A stretch of DNA of 44,929 nt from Lactarius indigo (taxonomy: Eukaryota; Basidiomycota; Agaricomycetes; Russulales; Russulaceae), in contig JAFKAC010000251.1 in NCBI GenBank assembly GCA_025766275.1, positions 1-44,929 of the forward strand, read 5' to 3'. The notes under the pieces are model-generated. The model saw only the letters and a program-made list of their open reading frames with translations, had not been told where the DNA came from and did not search any database. The position numbers and the translations under genes were made by a program. This document shows positions 1-11,537 of the stretch, piece by piece. Numbering within the stretch: the stretch's first letter is position 1; each line of letters opens with the position of its first letter.

Positions 1-165
1 GTCTTATGGTTCTTGTGCGTAATCTCTTTCGGGCCAAAGCGAGCAATAACTAAATTTTTGCACTTTTTTTTTTTTTCAAAAGTGGGAATCTGCTATCTAT
101 CACCTTCATCTTGGGTAGGCGCCACGTCACTCTGGTCCTGAATTCGCGGCTCACTCCGTTCACAG

Positions 166-386
166 CTCAAGGCGCCCTTCGTGCCGATCGTGTCACGGGG
201 AACCCACCGCTGAACATGCACCGCGCGATCGTGTTCAATGGCATCGTGGTGTTCGCCGTCTCCCTCCTCGTGTTCTTCCTTCACGGACGGCAAACGCGGC
301 GCGAACTGGACGAGCAGATGAACATGCAACAGTTGTCCCACATCCCGCCCCAGCAGCTGAGAGAAAATCCACCAAGAACATCGTAA
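166..386 (+). CDS. 3' terminal exon of a membrane protein, probably an MFS transporter (partial)
   Basis: The open frame ends at the TAA at 384-386. It encodes a hydrophobic helix (HRAIVFNGIVVFAVSLLVFF) followed by a charged cytosolic tail beginning HGRQTRRELDEQ. This is the usual layout of the last transmembrane segment and tail of a fungal major facilitator transporter. A plausible acceptor (TTCACAG) lies at 164-165, so the exon probably starts at 166. The rest of the gene lies to the left of the window. No sequence motif fixes the substrate, and a different membrane protein with a C-terminal helix is possible. It is not related in sequence to the ACS-type MFS genes further right. Confidence 0.45.
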
Positions 387-1084
387 GCGCCAGAGAGCCG
401 TGTTTCGTCTCCCCCGACCTGCCTCTGTATGCTGCATATACGTATGTCCCAATACAGCTTTCGTTTGACATCTTCAATGACGCCATCGTTTCGTTATAGC
501 TGGAACATATCGTTTCTTGATTATTATCAATAGATTGTGTATCGTTGGTAGGATACCTGCTGCATCTTTGTTAACCTTTACACTCGCTTCCTCTTTGTGA
601 GTTCCGGGGTGCGGAGTCTAAAAGTAGCACTTCACGAGCACATTGCTATGCTTATCATGTTCACATTCGCTTATCACTACGGCATTTACTCGATGGCCTC
701 CACTTTGTCTACATCCAAATCGGAGGGTCGGTATTTGCGGGCAGAGCCGCGACTCGGCGTTTACAGGAGGTGACTACTGAGGGGCATACAAATTGGTGCC
801 CCACGATGCGACATCATTTGGCGTTCTACGTCGCGGACTATCAGGACAGGTGCGCTGAGGTGGTCACCCGATCGTTGTCAACGCCGACGCGGATGGAGCA
901 CCTGCCATCCTCCAACTGGGTAGATCACACCCCCTAAGCCATCTACTTAGAGTAGTTTCCAACTGTGTATTACCGGTGTTCGGCAGTAGCAGCGATGGTA
1001 GTCCAAGTGCAAAGTATCTTCTGAGTCAAAAGTAGTACAGGATACAAAACCGAGCGGCTGGCTGCTGGCGGGGAGGCGCTCATG
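387..1084. other. intergenic region with no recognised gene
   Basis: These 698 bases lie between the 3' end of the left-edge membrane gene and the 3' end of TRM11, so the two genes converge. I see no long open frame, tRNA-like fold or terminal repeat. The stretch must hold both 3' ends. Confidence 0.5.
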
Positions 1085-3030
1085 TCACGTGCCAGACTCC
1101 TCGGACTCCGGCTTCTTGCTTTTGAAACCCTGGAAGTATTTCTCGCGAAAATCGCGGTGGGCAGGGACATGTGCGTGCACCAGTGAGGCGGAAGAGGCAC
1201 CACCGCCGTCGCTATGATTGCCAATGCTGCTGCCCGCTGCTTGCGATTCGAACGTCGGCGGTGGGTACGCCAACGATGTCGATTTACGGATCGTGATGAG
1301 CTGTAAAGGTGTGAGGTGAGAAGGGACGTCAACGCCAATTACCCAGGGGAGACGTACGTACCCTCCGTCCCCACGCACCGAAATCCTGCAGCGAATTCGC
1401 GACGACTACCATCCCGTCGCAGAGCATGCTGTCCAAATCGAGTTCCTTGTACTCGTCTATTACGGTCGGAAGGAAGAAGACTAGGCGCCCGCCGGGATTC
1501 AAGAGGTACCTCGCAAGGAGAACGAGGTCAACCGCGAGGGCCGAGAGCTCGTATGGCTTGGTAGGTGGTAAGTACGGCTGGTCATTCCTGGAATGAGGAA
1601 GTCTTAGCTGATCACAAATGCCTGTATAGTAACACTTACGCGCCGGGTTGCGATGGGACAGACGGATTGGTGGCGCGCTCTCTTTTCCGGCCAAGACGCT
1701 TCGCGCCCGCTCGGACGCCATCTGGGGCGGTCATCAGGCTCCTATGATGTTCACACTCTGACTTCGGGGAAAGCTAGCGCTTACAGGGAGGATCGGTGAT
1801 GATCGCGTCGAAGAGGCCGCCGCATCGCCAAGGATTTCGTGTTATGTCGAAAGTGCACAAATCCAAAATGCGTTGTCGAACTCCATATTGAGTCGCGGCG
1901 CGCAATATGCCTGGTTTTGTCTCTAGAAGCGAGTGATGAGCATCGTTGGGATAGGACTGGTGTCAGTAACCAGCCACCTTTTCCCCGCATCTGTCTGCCA
2001 TCGATGTCCGACCCGAATACGAGTGCGCCAAAATGAGCGGTTGTCTGTGGCATATATTCAGAATTCGAAACGACGACTCGTTGCTTGATGACGTACGTAG
2101 GCCATGCTCCCTGTGCCTATAAATGGGTCATAAATTAACTTTCCGGGCGACGCCTGTCGAGCGGCGCATCATCAAACCTGACGACATAATGCAGTAACGA
2201 AGGAGATACGATACCAAAGTCTGGTTGGCCATTAGAAGCGATATTTCAGCTTCCATGCTTGTGTTGCCAAAGTATTGTCGTTTCTTGACGTCGAACATCT
2301 TGATTAACGATCGCGCACTTCCTTGCTCTAACTGGGCGGGGACAATAATTAGGGTGATATGAGACGTAGTCTAGTTAGTAGCCATGCGCACCAACCTGCC
2401 AAAGAATGCCTCGCGAAAGTCGACAGCACCTTCGTGCCTTTGACGTGTGGTGTCATGGATGTCCTTATCTGTGCGAAATAAATCATGTCAGCAGGAGAAT
2501 GGTCCAAATGTACCGGAATGCGCACATTCCTCGAAATAGCCCATGGTAATCTCCGGGTTAGCCAGATCGATCTTGCCCATGAACCCCATGTAAGAGAAGT
2601 CCTCGATGACTTCGCGTTGTCGTGACTTTGAGATAGAATGATTGTAGCCATTCACGACGAATTTGAAGGATGTTTCTGGGATATATTTCTCCCACAAATT
2701 TCGTGATGACTTGTTTTGCTCATGTAGCTCTTCATAGCTACGTCCACTAGCGTAGAACTCATATACAGCTCTTGTGGCACAATGTAGCGTCAGCACTGAT
2801 TAAAGAGCATACCAAACCAAACGCATTTACTTGATCAGTATGCATCTGCGTGCGAGGAACCTGGCGTGCTCCTCCTGGTCCAATGTAAGGACACCAAACG
2901 GTCGTGACGAGTCGAAATCGTGCGGTATAGTCAACGGAAAGCCATGAAGTTCGGCAATAGATTGCAGTTCCGGGACGCGGAAGTCTTCGTGGGCTTGTGC
3001 GAACACAATGAGATATTGTCGTGGTGGCAT
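1085..3030 (-). CDS. TRM11: TRM11, tRNA (guanine10-N2)-methyltransferase catalytic subunit
   Basis: TRM11 with TRM112 methylates G10 of tRNAs in the cytoplasm. Exons on the minus strand: 3030-2831, 2770-2526, 2468-2392, 2331-2215, 2153-2097, 2044-1978, 1922-1785, 1721-1640, 1587-1362, 1300-1085. They sum to 1425 nt (474 aa) with GT-AG junctions throughout. The N-terminal THUMP-type region (about residues 1-165) carries ETSFKF and SRQREVIEDFSYMGF. Next come NTSMEAE, the SAM-binding loop YDPFIGTGSMAY (221-232), GSDIDGRQMRGK, and the catalytic DPPY (298-301), which is split by intron 7 and followed by GVRAGAKRLG. The C-terminal motif SLQDFGAWGRR is present. Length is normal for fungal Trm11 and no break is visible. 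The start is the ATG giving MPPRQYLIVFAQ. The gene is divergent from SWS1 with only 64 bp between the start codons. Confidence 0.95.
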
Positions 3031-3094
3031 CAGTCTGGAGATCAAAACTCGACCCCTAGTCCGAGTCACATGTCTACTTCATCTTCACTCTGCC
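3031..3094. promoter_or_regulatory. short divergent promoter between TRM11 and SWS1
   Basis: Only 64 bp separate the ATG of TRM11 (minus) from the first candidate ATG of SWS1 (plus). If SWS1 instead starts at 3206 the spacer is 175 bp. Either way the genes must share regulatory DNA. No clear TATA box is visible. Confidence 0.5.
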
Positions 3095-3705
3095 ATGATC
3101 CAGCATGCTCGCAATGTCGAGAGTGGACGTTTACAGCGTACTACATACAATACTGGAGACCATTGAACCCGGAAACTGTATCGCCTTTTTCTTTTGCGCT
3201 GTTATATGACTGAATGCACAAATATAGTCTCTGACGAAGCAGTGGAAAAACTGGGTACTCTGTTCTCCGACCAGCTTCTGCTTGCCGCCCTCGATCTCAT
3301 TGATAGAGACTGTGGTATGTGCCTAACCTCTTCCCCTAACGAAATAGTGAGATCGTTGTCAGTGATCAAGTACGTTTCGCCATGGGGTCGACACCACTTT
3401 TCTGTCCTCGGCATGACAGATTCATATACCGTGTTTCCGAGTCTGCATCGCTCTTGCTCCGTTCCACACTTCTGCACCTGTCCGGCCTTCGCGTACGCCG
3501 TGTTGATCTCGCAGTCTCAGTTGACAGTACGTATTCCTTATGTTTTCCTCACCATTCCGATGCGAAGGGGTGCATACCTGGTTACTTCCAGTGCAAACAC
3601 ATCCTAGCCACGCTCATCGCGGAACGATTGTCGAAGTGCGTCATGCGTGAGATGGGAAAAGATGAATTCGTGGCCTTCCTCACGCGACAGAACCCAGACG
3701 CGTAG
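3095..3705 (+). CDS. SWS1: SWS1, SWIM-type zinc finger protein (Shu complex, homologous recombination)
   Basis: Fungal Sws1 and human ZSWIM7 belong to the Shu complex, which helps Rad51 assemble during replication-linked repair. Model: exons 3095-3128, 3228-3314, 3363-3526, 3592-3705, total 399 nt (132 aa). The SWIM ligands are C78-x-C80 (HFCTCPAFAYAVL) and C96-x-H98 (TCKHILATLIAERLSKC). The second pair comes directly after the last intron. The region LLLAALDLIDRDC...VIKYVSPWGRHHFSVLG matches the N-terminal half of the family. The first short exon is the least certain part. An alternative start is the ATG at 3206, which reads straight into the same frame. The gene is divergent from TRM11, and a degenerate duplicate lies at 10535-11032. 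Confidence 0.83.
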
Positions 3706-4259
3706 GGAAATGTATCGGGGATGACGGCATCGCGATTGTAGACGCTGCCGGGCGCGCATCCCTCCAATACCACTGCCAACGTGACCAGGAACTCCCGCGG
3801 GACGTGAATATCATCGAAGCACGGGTTTTGAATATTTAAATGTTTGAATCCTCAGATTCAACGCCATTTCTCTCTCGACTTTCACTTCCTTAGATATCAT
3901 CTTCTGCCTCCTTTTGTGGTTCAGAGGTCATCACCTTGTACGAGACATTTCTCGCGCTTTACTCGTATCGTGATAGTATTTTCCTGTGCCTACTGTATTC
4001 ATACAGTAAATTATATTTCTGAAGCTATATGGCAGTGACGAGCGACGAGGCGGTGTCTAGGCCGAGCTGAACGCTCCGACCCACGACACTGCATGACCCA
4101 TATCAACGCGCTTATCAGCTGTACTGGGCCTGCGCGACGACCTGTGTCCCGTGTTCACACTCTCTCCCGTTCCCCAGTCCCCCCAATCCACCTGCTGGAG
4201 CTTCTTACTCTTTCAAATCTTTCTTCAAGCTACTCCCACCTATCCATATATTCTCGGTT

Positions 4260-7200
4260 ATGAGTGCCGGCCTGCCTTCCATCTTCACAACCCCAGATAC
4301 CACATCCTTCAACGCTATCTTCGACAATGCATTGAAAGAGTATGAGGATAAAACTGGCACAAATCTCACCACCCATCCGCTTGCTGACAAGCTGCAAACA
4401 TGCGACTCACCTGATGCCGTCCTAAATGTACTTCAAGAACACGTACTGGCGTACGAAGAGTCTCGTAATGGAGACCGGAGATTAACGAAGTTACTCGACC
4501 CAACAATCCATATTCTTTATTTATTTTCCGCCGCGCTCGGCGAAGGTGTTGGCTTGGTGGGTTCCAATTAACCATCTTCAAGTTTATCCCACCGCGGTGG
4601 CTTAATAGCGTTGAATATTCAGGCGTTCGGTCCAGCAAAAGTTATTTTCGCTGGATTTTCTGTCCTCCTTGCCGTGTGTATCATTCCAAAATCCTTGGTG
4701 CAGTTTCCCTCATCCAAATCCCTCAGACCGCCAAGGCTTCTAGGGCTGGCCACAACGCCCTCGTCGACCTCTTCGAGCGCGTCGGGTCCTTCCTTAAACG
4801 CCTCAAGATCTATTCTGGGATCTCACTCACCACCGAGATAAACGAGGTTTTCGGGAAGATTATGGTCGAAGTTCTTTCCATCCTTGCACTTTCGACGAAG
4901 GAGATGGAACGCGGACGAACCAGTGAGTCTTTGTTTCATGGGGTACCTTCATGAGACGCATCGGACTCACGACGGCATAGGAAGATTCTTACATAGGTTG
5001 CTTGGGGGGACAGATATCGAGGATGCCTTACGGAGGTTGGACAAACTCACGCAGGAGGAGGCTCGGATGATTATGGCGCAAGTGTTGAAGTTCACCCACG
5101 ACCTCATGAGTGGTACGAATACATCCGAGCTGGCACTTAATCCACGCTGACACTCTTTATCTGGTTACCCTTTCCTACAGCCACAAACGAACAAAATCGT
5201 TCGTCGTTTCAACATTTTCGCTTGTGACCATTCAGGATAACCCTCTGATACAATAGGAGACCAGTCGCGTGAGAAACATCGAGGGTGGCTATCCCCTCCA
5301 AATCCGTCCGTAAATCACAACGTCGCGTGCAAAGCCCACCAGGGTGGAACAACAACCTGGCTGCATCCGAACCACTCTTTTAAAGAATGGCAAAAGTCTG
5401 GTTCCTTGTTGTGGATTCATGGCAAGCGTATGTTTTCTTCCGCGATTTACCTCGTCGCCATCCTAACCACTTTCTTGGAACGGCCAGCGGGATCAGGAAA
5501 GAGTATAGTCTGGTAAATGCCATACAACTGTTTCGTGCTTAAGCAAGTTCACATGCTATTGACCAGCTCCACGATCATCGAGGACATCAAACGTATGCAG
5601 GACGAGAAACCGGCTCTGATGGCATATTACTACTTTGACTTCCGCGATACCGCAAAAAAGGACGCCCGTGGACTTCTCTGCTCGCTACTCACCCAGCTTT
5701 CTTACAAATCCAACCGGCTTTGTGACGCACTTTCTCACTTATATTCCAAACACGACCATGGGTCGCAGCAACCCAGTGACACCGCATTAGTCGGCTGTCT
5801 AAAGGACATGTTCAAACAGCTCGGACAAGTCCCACTTTATATTATCCTTGATGCGCTCGATGAATGTCCGCACGGCGTCGGAACTCCATCTGCTCGCGAG
5901 ACAGTCCTTGAGCTAGTCAAGGAGCTAGTCGACTTACGCTACCCAAATGTATACATCTGTGTTACAAGTCGCCCCGAGTCTGACATTCGAGTTGCTCTCA
6001 ATCCCTTGATACCTCACCGGATATCCATTCACGAGGAAGATGGTCAAAAGGAAGACATCGCAAACTACATTAACGCCTTCGTTCATTCCGACAAAGAAAT
6101 GCAGAGGTGGAGGGCGGAGGATAAGGAACTTGTAATTAACACGCTCTCAAAGAAGACCGACGGCATGTATGACATCTCACCATTACTGCGTCTCGCCGCC
6201 GCCGCTTATGCTTTTATGTAGGTTCCGATGGGTGTATTGTCAACTGGATGCTCTGCGTCGCTGCCTTCCTGCAAACATTCAGCACGCTCTGAATAGGCTC
6301 CCGAAAACTCTAGATGGAACATACGAGCGGACACTATTGGACATCCCTGAGGAGAAGTGGGAGCATGCCCATCGACTTTTCCAGTGCTTGATTGCGTCTA
6401 ACCGCCCTCTCCGTGTCGAAGAACTTGCAGAGGTTCTTGCAATTGAGTTTGGCGCGGAAGGGACTACAAATCTTGAGATGGGATGGCGCCTTGAAGAAGC
6501 GGAAGAAGCGGTGCTGTCGACATGTTCGACTCTCATTATGGTGGTCGATAATGCTGACTATAATTACGACTACGGAAACAACAATGGATCGCGAATTGTC
6601 CAATTTTCACACTTTTCTGTTCAAGAATTCTTGACGTCGAGTCGCCTCAGCAGTTCACGACCAAATATCTCTCGTTACCATGTTCTCTTTGGGCCCTCCC
6701 ACTTAATCCTCGCACAAGCATGCCTCAGCGCTTTATTTCGGCTGGACGATAGCACCGACGAAGAAAACATTTTAAAATTTCCGTTGGCAATGTACGCCGC
6801 CAATCAATGGCATATGCATGCCCTGCAAGAGAATGTGAAACCACGGATCCAAAATGACATTCGACGCCTCTTCGACTTTACTGAACCACATTACGCGGCA
6901 TGGACCTGGATTTATGGCAGGTCATATGGCGCAAATCAACAACGGATGGTCATGTCCCGGGTTCGTCCGTCACAGTTTGTAGCACCCCCCCTATTCTACG
7001 CGGCGAGATTTGGTCTCCAAGATTTGGTTGTCGACCTGGTCGCGATACGACCACAGGACATAAATGCCACCTATACCAGCGAAGGACCCCCTTTGTTATC
7101 GGCACTCCAATACAGACACTTGGAGATTGCCAAGCTACTGATCGAGCATGGTGCCCACGCGAGTATCGCAGATGACATGGGGAATACACCACTTAGCAAG

Positions 7201-8935
7201 ATATCAGCCATGGGACATCTTGAGCTCGTGAAATTGTTACTCAAAAACGGTGCACAAACCGAAGATCGTTGGACCGAAGCCAGCTCCGGGGCACTTGCTG
7301 CAGCTTTACGCAATGGCCAATTTGACATCGCAAGTTTCCTGCTGAATCACAACGTCGATATCAATGCGCAGGACCATGATGGCCAGACCCCGCTACACCA
7401 ACTAACCAGACAATTCGTCACTCATCTCAAGGGCGTACAGTGGTTACTCGAACACGGTGCCGATGTAAATGCGCGGAACAAGCATGATAAAACCCCGTTG
7501 ATGGTGGCATCACAGTACCAACTCCCAATTTCACAGCATTCACAGGGGCTGACAGCACAGGACCAAAGTTGGAGATCTTCATATAGCAGAGACAAGTTGG
7601 AGATTATTCGGCTACTCCTTTACCATGGCGCCGATATGAGTACCAAAGACAAGTCTGGTAGGACTCCATTGCATGAGGCGGCCTCGTCAGGTGAAAGCAC
7701 GGAAGTCATGAAGTTTCTGATCAAGCATGGGGCGGATGTGAACTCGAAGACAGACGACCTCTGGACTCCATTGCACCTAGCATCGCTAAGTGGAAGCCTC
7801 GAGATAGTGCGGCTCCTCGTCGAGCATGGAGCAGATATAAGCGCCATGACAGAGGAGCTCGATACTGTTCTACACATGGCGTCACAATCGCAAAACCTCG
7901 AAGTTGCACGGTTCTTCGTCGAGCGTGGAGCAGATGTGAATGCGAAGACAGAGGAACTCTGGACTCCATTGCACCGGGCTGCGGAATGCAAAAATCACAA
8001 GCTTGTCCACTTTCTGATTGAGCGCGGAGCAGATGTGAATGAGAAGACAAAAAATCTCTTGACTCCATTGCACTGGGCCTCAGCACGGGGGAGCCTCGAT
8101 GTTGTGCGCCTCTTAGTAGAGCGTGGAGTGGACACCGAAGCCGAAACAGAGGACCGCGAGACCCCGCTTCACCTGGCATCGAAATGGGGAATCGTCGAAG
8201 TTGTTCGCTTCCTCATTGAGCACGGGGCCAACATCGGCGCCGAGACAAAGAAGCGTGAGACCCCGTTGCACTTGGCATCGGGACGTGGAAACGTGAAAAC
8301 TATGCAGTTTCTCGTTGATCACGGAGTAGACGTGAACGCGAAGGCGGAGGATCTCCAAACTCCACTACATCTGGCATCGCAGTGTTGGAATTTCGGTGCT
8401 GTGGAGTTCCTCGTCGGGCATGGGGCGGACATAAGTGCTCGGACGAAGGAGCGCGAAACTCCGCTGCACGTGGCCGCGAAATTTGGAAAGATTAGGATCG
8501 TACGCTTCCTCGTTGGGCGTGGAGCGGATGTGAATTCGATGACCGACGATCTCCGGACTCCACTACACCTGGTATCGGAATGCGTAAGCCCCGTGAACCA
8601 TCCTTTGTAGAGCCAATATTAACACCGCGTGGTAGCCTGATTATAGTCCTATACTCGGCGAGGAAATAATACGTGCAAAACGCAAAGTTATCCACTTCCT
8701 CATCACTCACGGTGCGAATGTAGGTGCCAGGGACAGCCAGAGCCAGACTCCATTCGGTCTAGCGCTCGCAGGTGGATACTACGAAACTGCACAGTTCTTA
8801 CTGGAGCACTGTCGCTTGACCAAGGGAGATAGCAACGACGAGCCCCCTCAGGCCGGTCTATTCGGAGACGTCATACCTCACCTCAATTCGCACAGTTCCT
8901 CGCATATCACTGGTTCACCGGAGACTACAGATTAG
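4260..8935 (+). CDS. Goodbye-NACHT-ankyrin STAND receptor, copy 1 (intact)
   Basis: NLR-like fungal STAND protein of the type linked to non-self recognition and regulated cell death. Its ligand and output are unknown. Exons: 4260-4556, 4623-4673, 4727-4922, 4981-5112, 5181-5198, 5257-5427, 5488-5512, 5567-6166, 6222-8583, 8636-8935, total 4152 nt (1383 aa). Residues 10-230 form a Goodbye domain (KTGTNLTTHPLADKLQTCDS; TDIEDALRRLDKLTQEEARM). The NACHT follows, with Walker A GKPGSGKS at 287-294 (split across introns 6 and 7), Walker B IILDALDECP near 387-396 and VTSRPESD near 430. From about residue 750 there are some 16 ankyrin repeats of the TPLH...ADVN type. The last is split by the final intron, and a Ser/Thr-rich tail follows. 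The 25 nt exon 7 carries the P-loop. No stop or frameshift is seen, so this is the one copy likely to make a full-length receptor. Confidence 0.93.
7657..8583 (+). repeat. 99 bp ankyrin-coding tandem repeats, receptor 1
   Basis: Nine full and one split 33-codon units run in direct tandem, each built as x-TPLH-xAS-x5-V-x2-LxERGADVNAKT-x2-L. Differences between neighbouring units concentrate in the residue before TPLH, the residues after the AS pair and the last two or three residues of the unit. These are the loop and hairpin positions that form the ligand face in ankyrin folds. The array has two units fewer than that of receptor 3. Confidence 0.85.
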
Positions 8936-9357
8936 ATGTTATATAAAGCACCCCAGCTGTATGTCGTTAGGAAAAAAACCACTCGAACTGTACCGCAGAC
9001 TGATCTTTCGGTTTCCCTTGTGCAAGTGGTCCGTTCGTGAGTGCTGGCCGCGCTGTCGCTCGATTCCGATCCCGTACGAGCAACGGCACACAAATTTATC
9101 ACCCAGAGAGGCTGTGTAATAACAGGCGCGTATAAGGTCAGCACAGATAGAGACGAGTAACGTACCATCAATTCATGTGCTACTCTTTTGAACCCACCCT
9201 CTCTCATATCGTTTGCATGAGCTCCAGAGGGAGGACGCTATGAAAATGCGAAGATATAGTATGTCTGAGATCAACCCATTGCAATAGAATCACCGCGACC
9301 GACAATTATACAAAGAGAGTCGAAGGCCCTAATGACAACTACCAATTTTCCTAGAAG
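8936..9357 (+). repeat. 3' flank shared by all three receptor genes
   Basis: Non-coding. The block from the stop codon through AACGTACCATCAATTCA to the run around 9340 is clearly repeated after receptor 2 (16571-16934, then 17216-17260 beyond a MITE) and after receptor 3 (27894-28330). It probably holds the 3' UTR and polyadenylation region of the receptor. No open frame in it is shared between the copies. Confidence 0.65.
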
Positions 9358-10534
9358 ATGAGAGATGCATCATCAAAACAACGAATGCCAGGGATGGGAG
9401 ACGGGCTTTCCCGCACCGAGAATCGTCGCCGCCGGCCCGCACGGCCCGCCCTACGTGTACATCGATCCGCTGAGCACGGCTGCCCTTGCGCCCAAGCTTG
9501 CACCCATTCCCCCGCCATCAACAGCCCCACCGCTGCTGTCCCGGTACTGGCGCCTGTGTAGAGTCATGTTTGATGAGCAACAGACAGCATACAAAGTGAT
9601 AGAATGACCGCTGGTGCGGGTGGATCCTAATCAGCAAGGCGTTCTTCGTGACAGGGTGCTTGATGGCGATTGAGTAGCGGGACCTGCACGGTGTAGAGGA
9701 TCGTGACGGAGGTGCCGCTCGGGCGTGCCGTGTTTCGTCAGGTGCTCACCATGTTCAGTCATTTTGCGGAGGAAAAGCGGCCTGCGGGCGAGGAGTTGCT
9801 AGAACTGCCCCGGTGGAAGCCACACCTGCAGCAGGAGCCGCGCGCTGGAAGAGTAGCAACAGCCACCCCGTAGATGGAGAATGATGCTAAAAACTTATCA
9901 AGTGATCTGTGGGACTTGTTTGAAGTGGTCAAAAGACCACTCACCCATAAGGACGGTACTACGTTACCGAGCATGATGGCAAATGGGTTACGGTATTCGT
10001 GAGGGACCCCTTCACAGAAGTGTAGATATTTAAGCTGTAACACAAGCGTAGGCATCAAACTACTCAACAAGGGGTGAGGCATGCTGATAGGCAATAGAAC
10101 GTACCAGACGTATCAGAAACATGTTTCGATTTTCTGCGGACCCGTAGAACATTCCTTGCAAATCCTTCTTTTCTCCAAACAAGGATGAATGTTAGGAGGG
10201 TTCGCTGGTAGATAGGACCGTACGCGTGGTATATATCACACGAGTACGGGGAGGCGATAAACAACTTGAAGACGAGTAGTATGAGGAGAGAGAGGAAGTG
10301 TGATGATATGCCAACCACGTAGAGCACGGAGGACACGGAGAAATTTCTCAAAGTCTCGAAGGGTGGGGATACCAAGAGTGGTTTCTATTTCCGTGTGCTG
10401 GACTATTCAAGTTATTTACTGTAAGCCTTGCGGGATGGCCCACGGGTATCGGCGAAAGATTGTACTGTAGCGTTGTCGTAATGCGAGGTGTGGACAAAGG
10501 CGGGAGAAATAGCCCGCATGTTCGGCGCCTGTTT
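9358..10534 (+). pseudogene. decayed block of unknown gene origin, unit 1 copy
   Basis: It is related to 17540-19345 and 28690-29990. Frames are broken everywhere, but short peptides stay alike between copies. One is PAIN(S/L)PT near 9510, seen also in units 2 and 3. Another is VWTK(A/T)..IAR near 10495, matching unit 3 near 29840. Such conservation suggests a former plus-strand gene. I do not recognise the family. A minus-strand open stretch (10064-10375) has a hydrophobic segment, but its frame is not kept in the other copies. Confidence 0.4.
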
Positions 10535-11032
10535 CGTCTCTCTGCCATGGCTCAGTTCTCCTCGATGTCGAAAGTGAACGTATGAACGTTTACAGCACAA
10601 AACAGTCTCTGACGAAGCCATGGAATACTCGGTGTACTGTTCTCCGACCAACTCTTGCTCGCCGCTCTCTATTTGATTGACACAGACTGCATGTGCGACT
10701 GTGCCCATCCTCTTCCTCTAGCGAATAAAGCTGAGGTCATCGACAGTGATCAAGTCTGTTTCGGCGTGGGGTCTACATCACTTTTCTGTCCTCAGAACGA
10801 CAGATTCCTACACCGTATTTCTGAGTCTGCGTCGCTCCTGCTCCATTCCACACTTCTGCACGTACCCGGCCTCCGAACATGCCGTGCTGATATTGCAGTC
10901 CCGTTTGACGGTACGCCGACATATCCCATACTCTGCATCTCTTTTCCCAAGTCTTTCATTGCGGAACGCTTGTCGAAGTGCGTCGTGCGTAAGATGGGAA
11001 AAGACGAATTCGTGGTCTTCCTCACGCAATAG
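10535..11032 (+). pseudogene. degenerate duplicate of SWS1
   Basis: It aligns with the SWS1 gene at 3228-3705 from TCTCTGACGAAG to the 3' end. The lesions are clear. A small deletion after GAAGCCATGGAA shifts the frame of the first part. The second cysteine of the CTC motif is changed (FCTY in place of FCTC, near 10858). The intron acceptor and the CKH ligands of the last exon are gone (TTTTCCCAAGTCTTTCATTG replaces the junction near 10950). A stop then comes at 11030-11032, before the last residues of the parent. With no zinc ligand pair left, it cannot make a SWIM domain. The surviving C-terminal peptide (IAERLSKCVVRKMGKDEFV) still reads well, so decay is fairly recent. Confidence 0.85.
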
Positions 11033-11341
11033 AACCAGACGCGTAGAGAGACATATTGAGGATAACGACACTGCTAGTGTATATTAGTGGTATGGCGGCG
11101 TGCCTGAGGAGCGCATCCCTCCAATGTCACTGTCACCATAACCAGGGACATCCGCGGGACGTGAATATCATCGAAGTACGGATTTTAAATGTTTGTATCC
11201 TCAGACTCGGGTTCAACGCCATTTCCCCCTCGATTTTACGGTACCTTCTCCGGATCTACTTTCGGCAGCCTCCTTTTGGGGTTCAGAGGTCGTCGCCTAG
11301 TACCAAATATTTGTCGACATATATCTACTCGTATCGTGATA

Positions 11342-11537
11342 CAGTCGAACCTCTCATAACCCATACCCATTAAGAGCCATATAACCTCATAACCACTGGG
11401 CTTCCACAACCCACACCAGTACGTGAGAATAGGGCCCGAGCTGTAGTTTAAAATGTATAGACTATTGAGGATCAGAGAGTATGATTTGCCGGTTACAAAA
11501 TCCCAAAAGTGGGTATGGGTTATGAGAGGTTCGACTG
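11342..11537. mobile_element. 196 bp MITE with TA target-site duplication (Tc1/mariner-pogo type)
   Basis: Perfect 28 bp terminal inverted repeats begin CAGTCGAACCTCTCATAA at 11342, with the complement ending GAGAGGTTCGACTG at 11537. The TA dinucleotides at 11340-11341 and 11538-11539 flank it. In unit 1 the same promoter site (near 3970-3980) reads GTGATAGTATTTTCCTGTG with one TA and no insert. The element, its duplication and the empty site are therefore all visible. There is no open frame inside. The CAGT...ACTG ends and TA duplication fit non-autonomous pogo/Tc1-mariner elements. The family assignment is inference. Confidence 0.92.

Larger units (their letters stand above)
3085..10534 (+). 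repeat. segmental duplication unit 1 (SWS1 + Goodbye-NACHT-ANK 1 + decayed 3' block)
   Basis: The stretch is colinear with 10535-19345 (unit 2), and from about 3830 onward with 22640-29990 (unit 3). Similarity to unit 2 begins at the 5' edge of SWS1 and runs through the receptor promoter, the receptor gene, its 3' flank and the decayed block. The junction with unit 2 lies at about 10530-10540, where the decayed block ends and the second SWS1 begins, so units 1 and 2 are direct tandem copies. Boundaries are by eye, to within some tens of bases. Confidence 0.8.

Noticed and set aside
93..486. Minus-strand open frames of 83 and 119 codons opposite the left-edge exon
   Set aside because: Arg/His-rich shadows of the plus-strand exon, with no motif.
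700..940. Possible tRNA or small RNA in the GC-rich stretch after the left-edge gene
   Set aside because: No cloverleaf, A/B box pair or T-run terminator could be drawn.
7620..8358. Long minus-strand frames across the ankyrin array of receptor 1, with equivalents in copies 2 and 3
   Set aside because: The 99 bp period keeps antisense frames open automatically. The sequence is a repetitive shadow (HLLHARR type) and not a gene.
7657..8583. CRISPR-like array
   Set aside because: Direct repeats with 99 bp period translate to ankyrin units, have no short identical repeat/spacer structure, and the organism is a eukaryote.
10064..10375. Minus-strand membrane-like protein in the decayed block
   Set aside because: The hydrophobic frame is not kept in the unit 2 and unit 3 copies, so chance is more likely.
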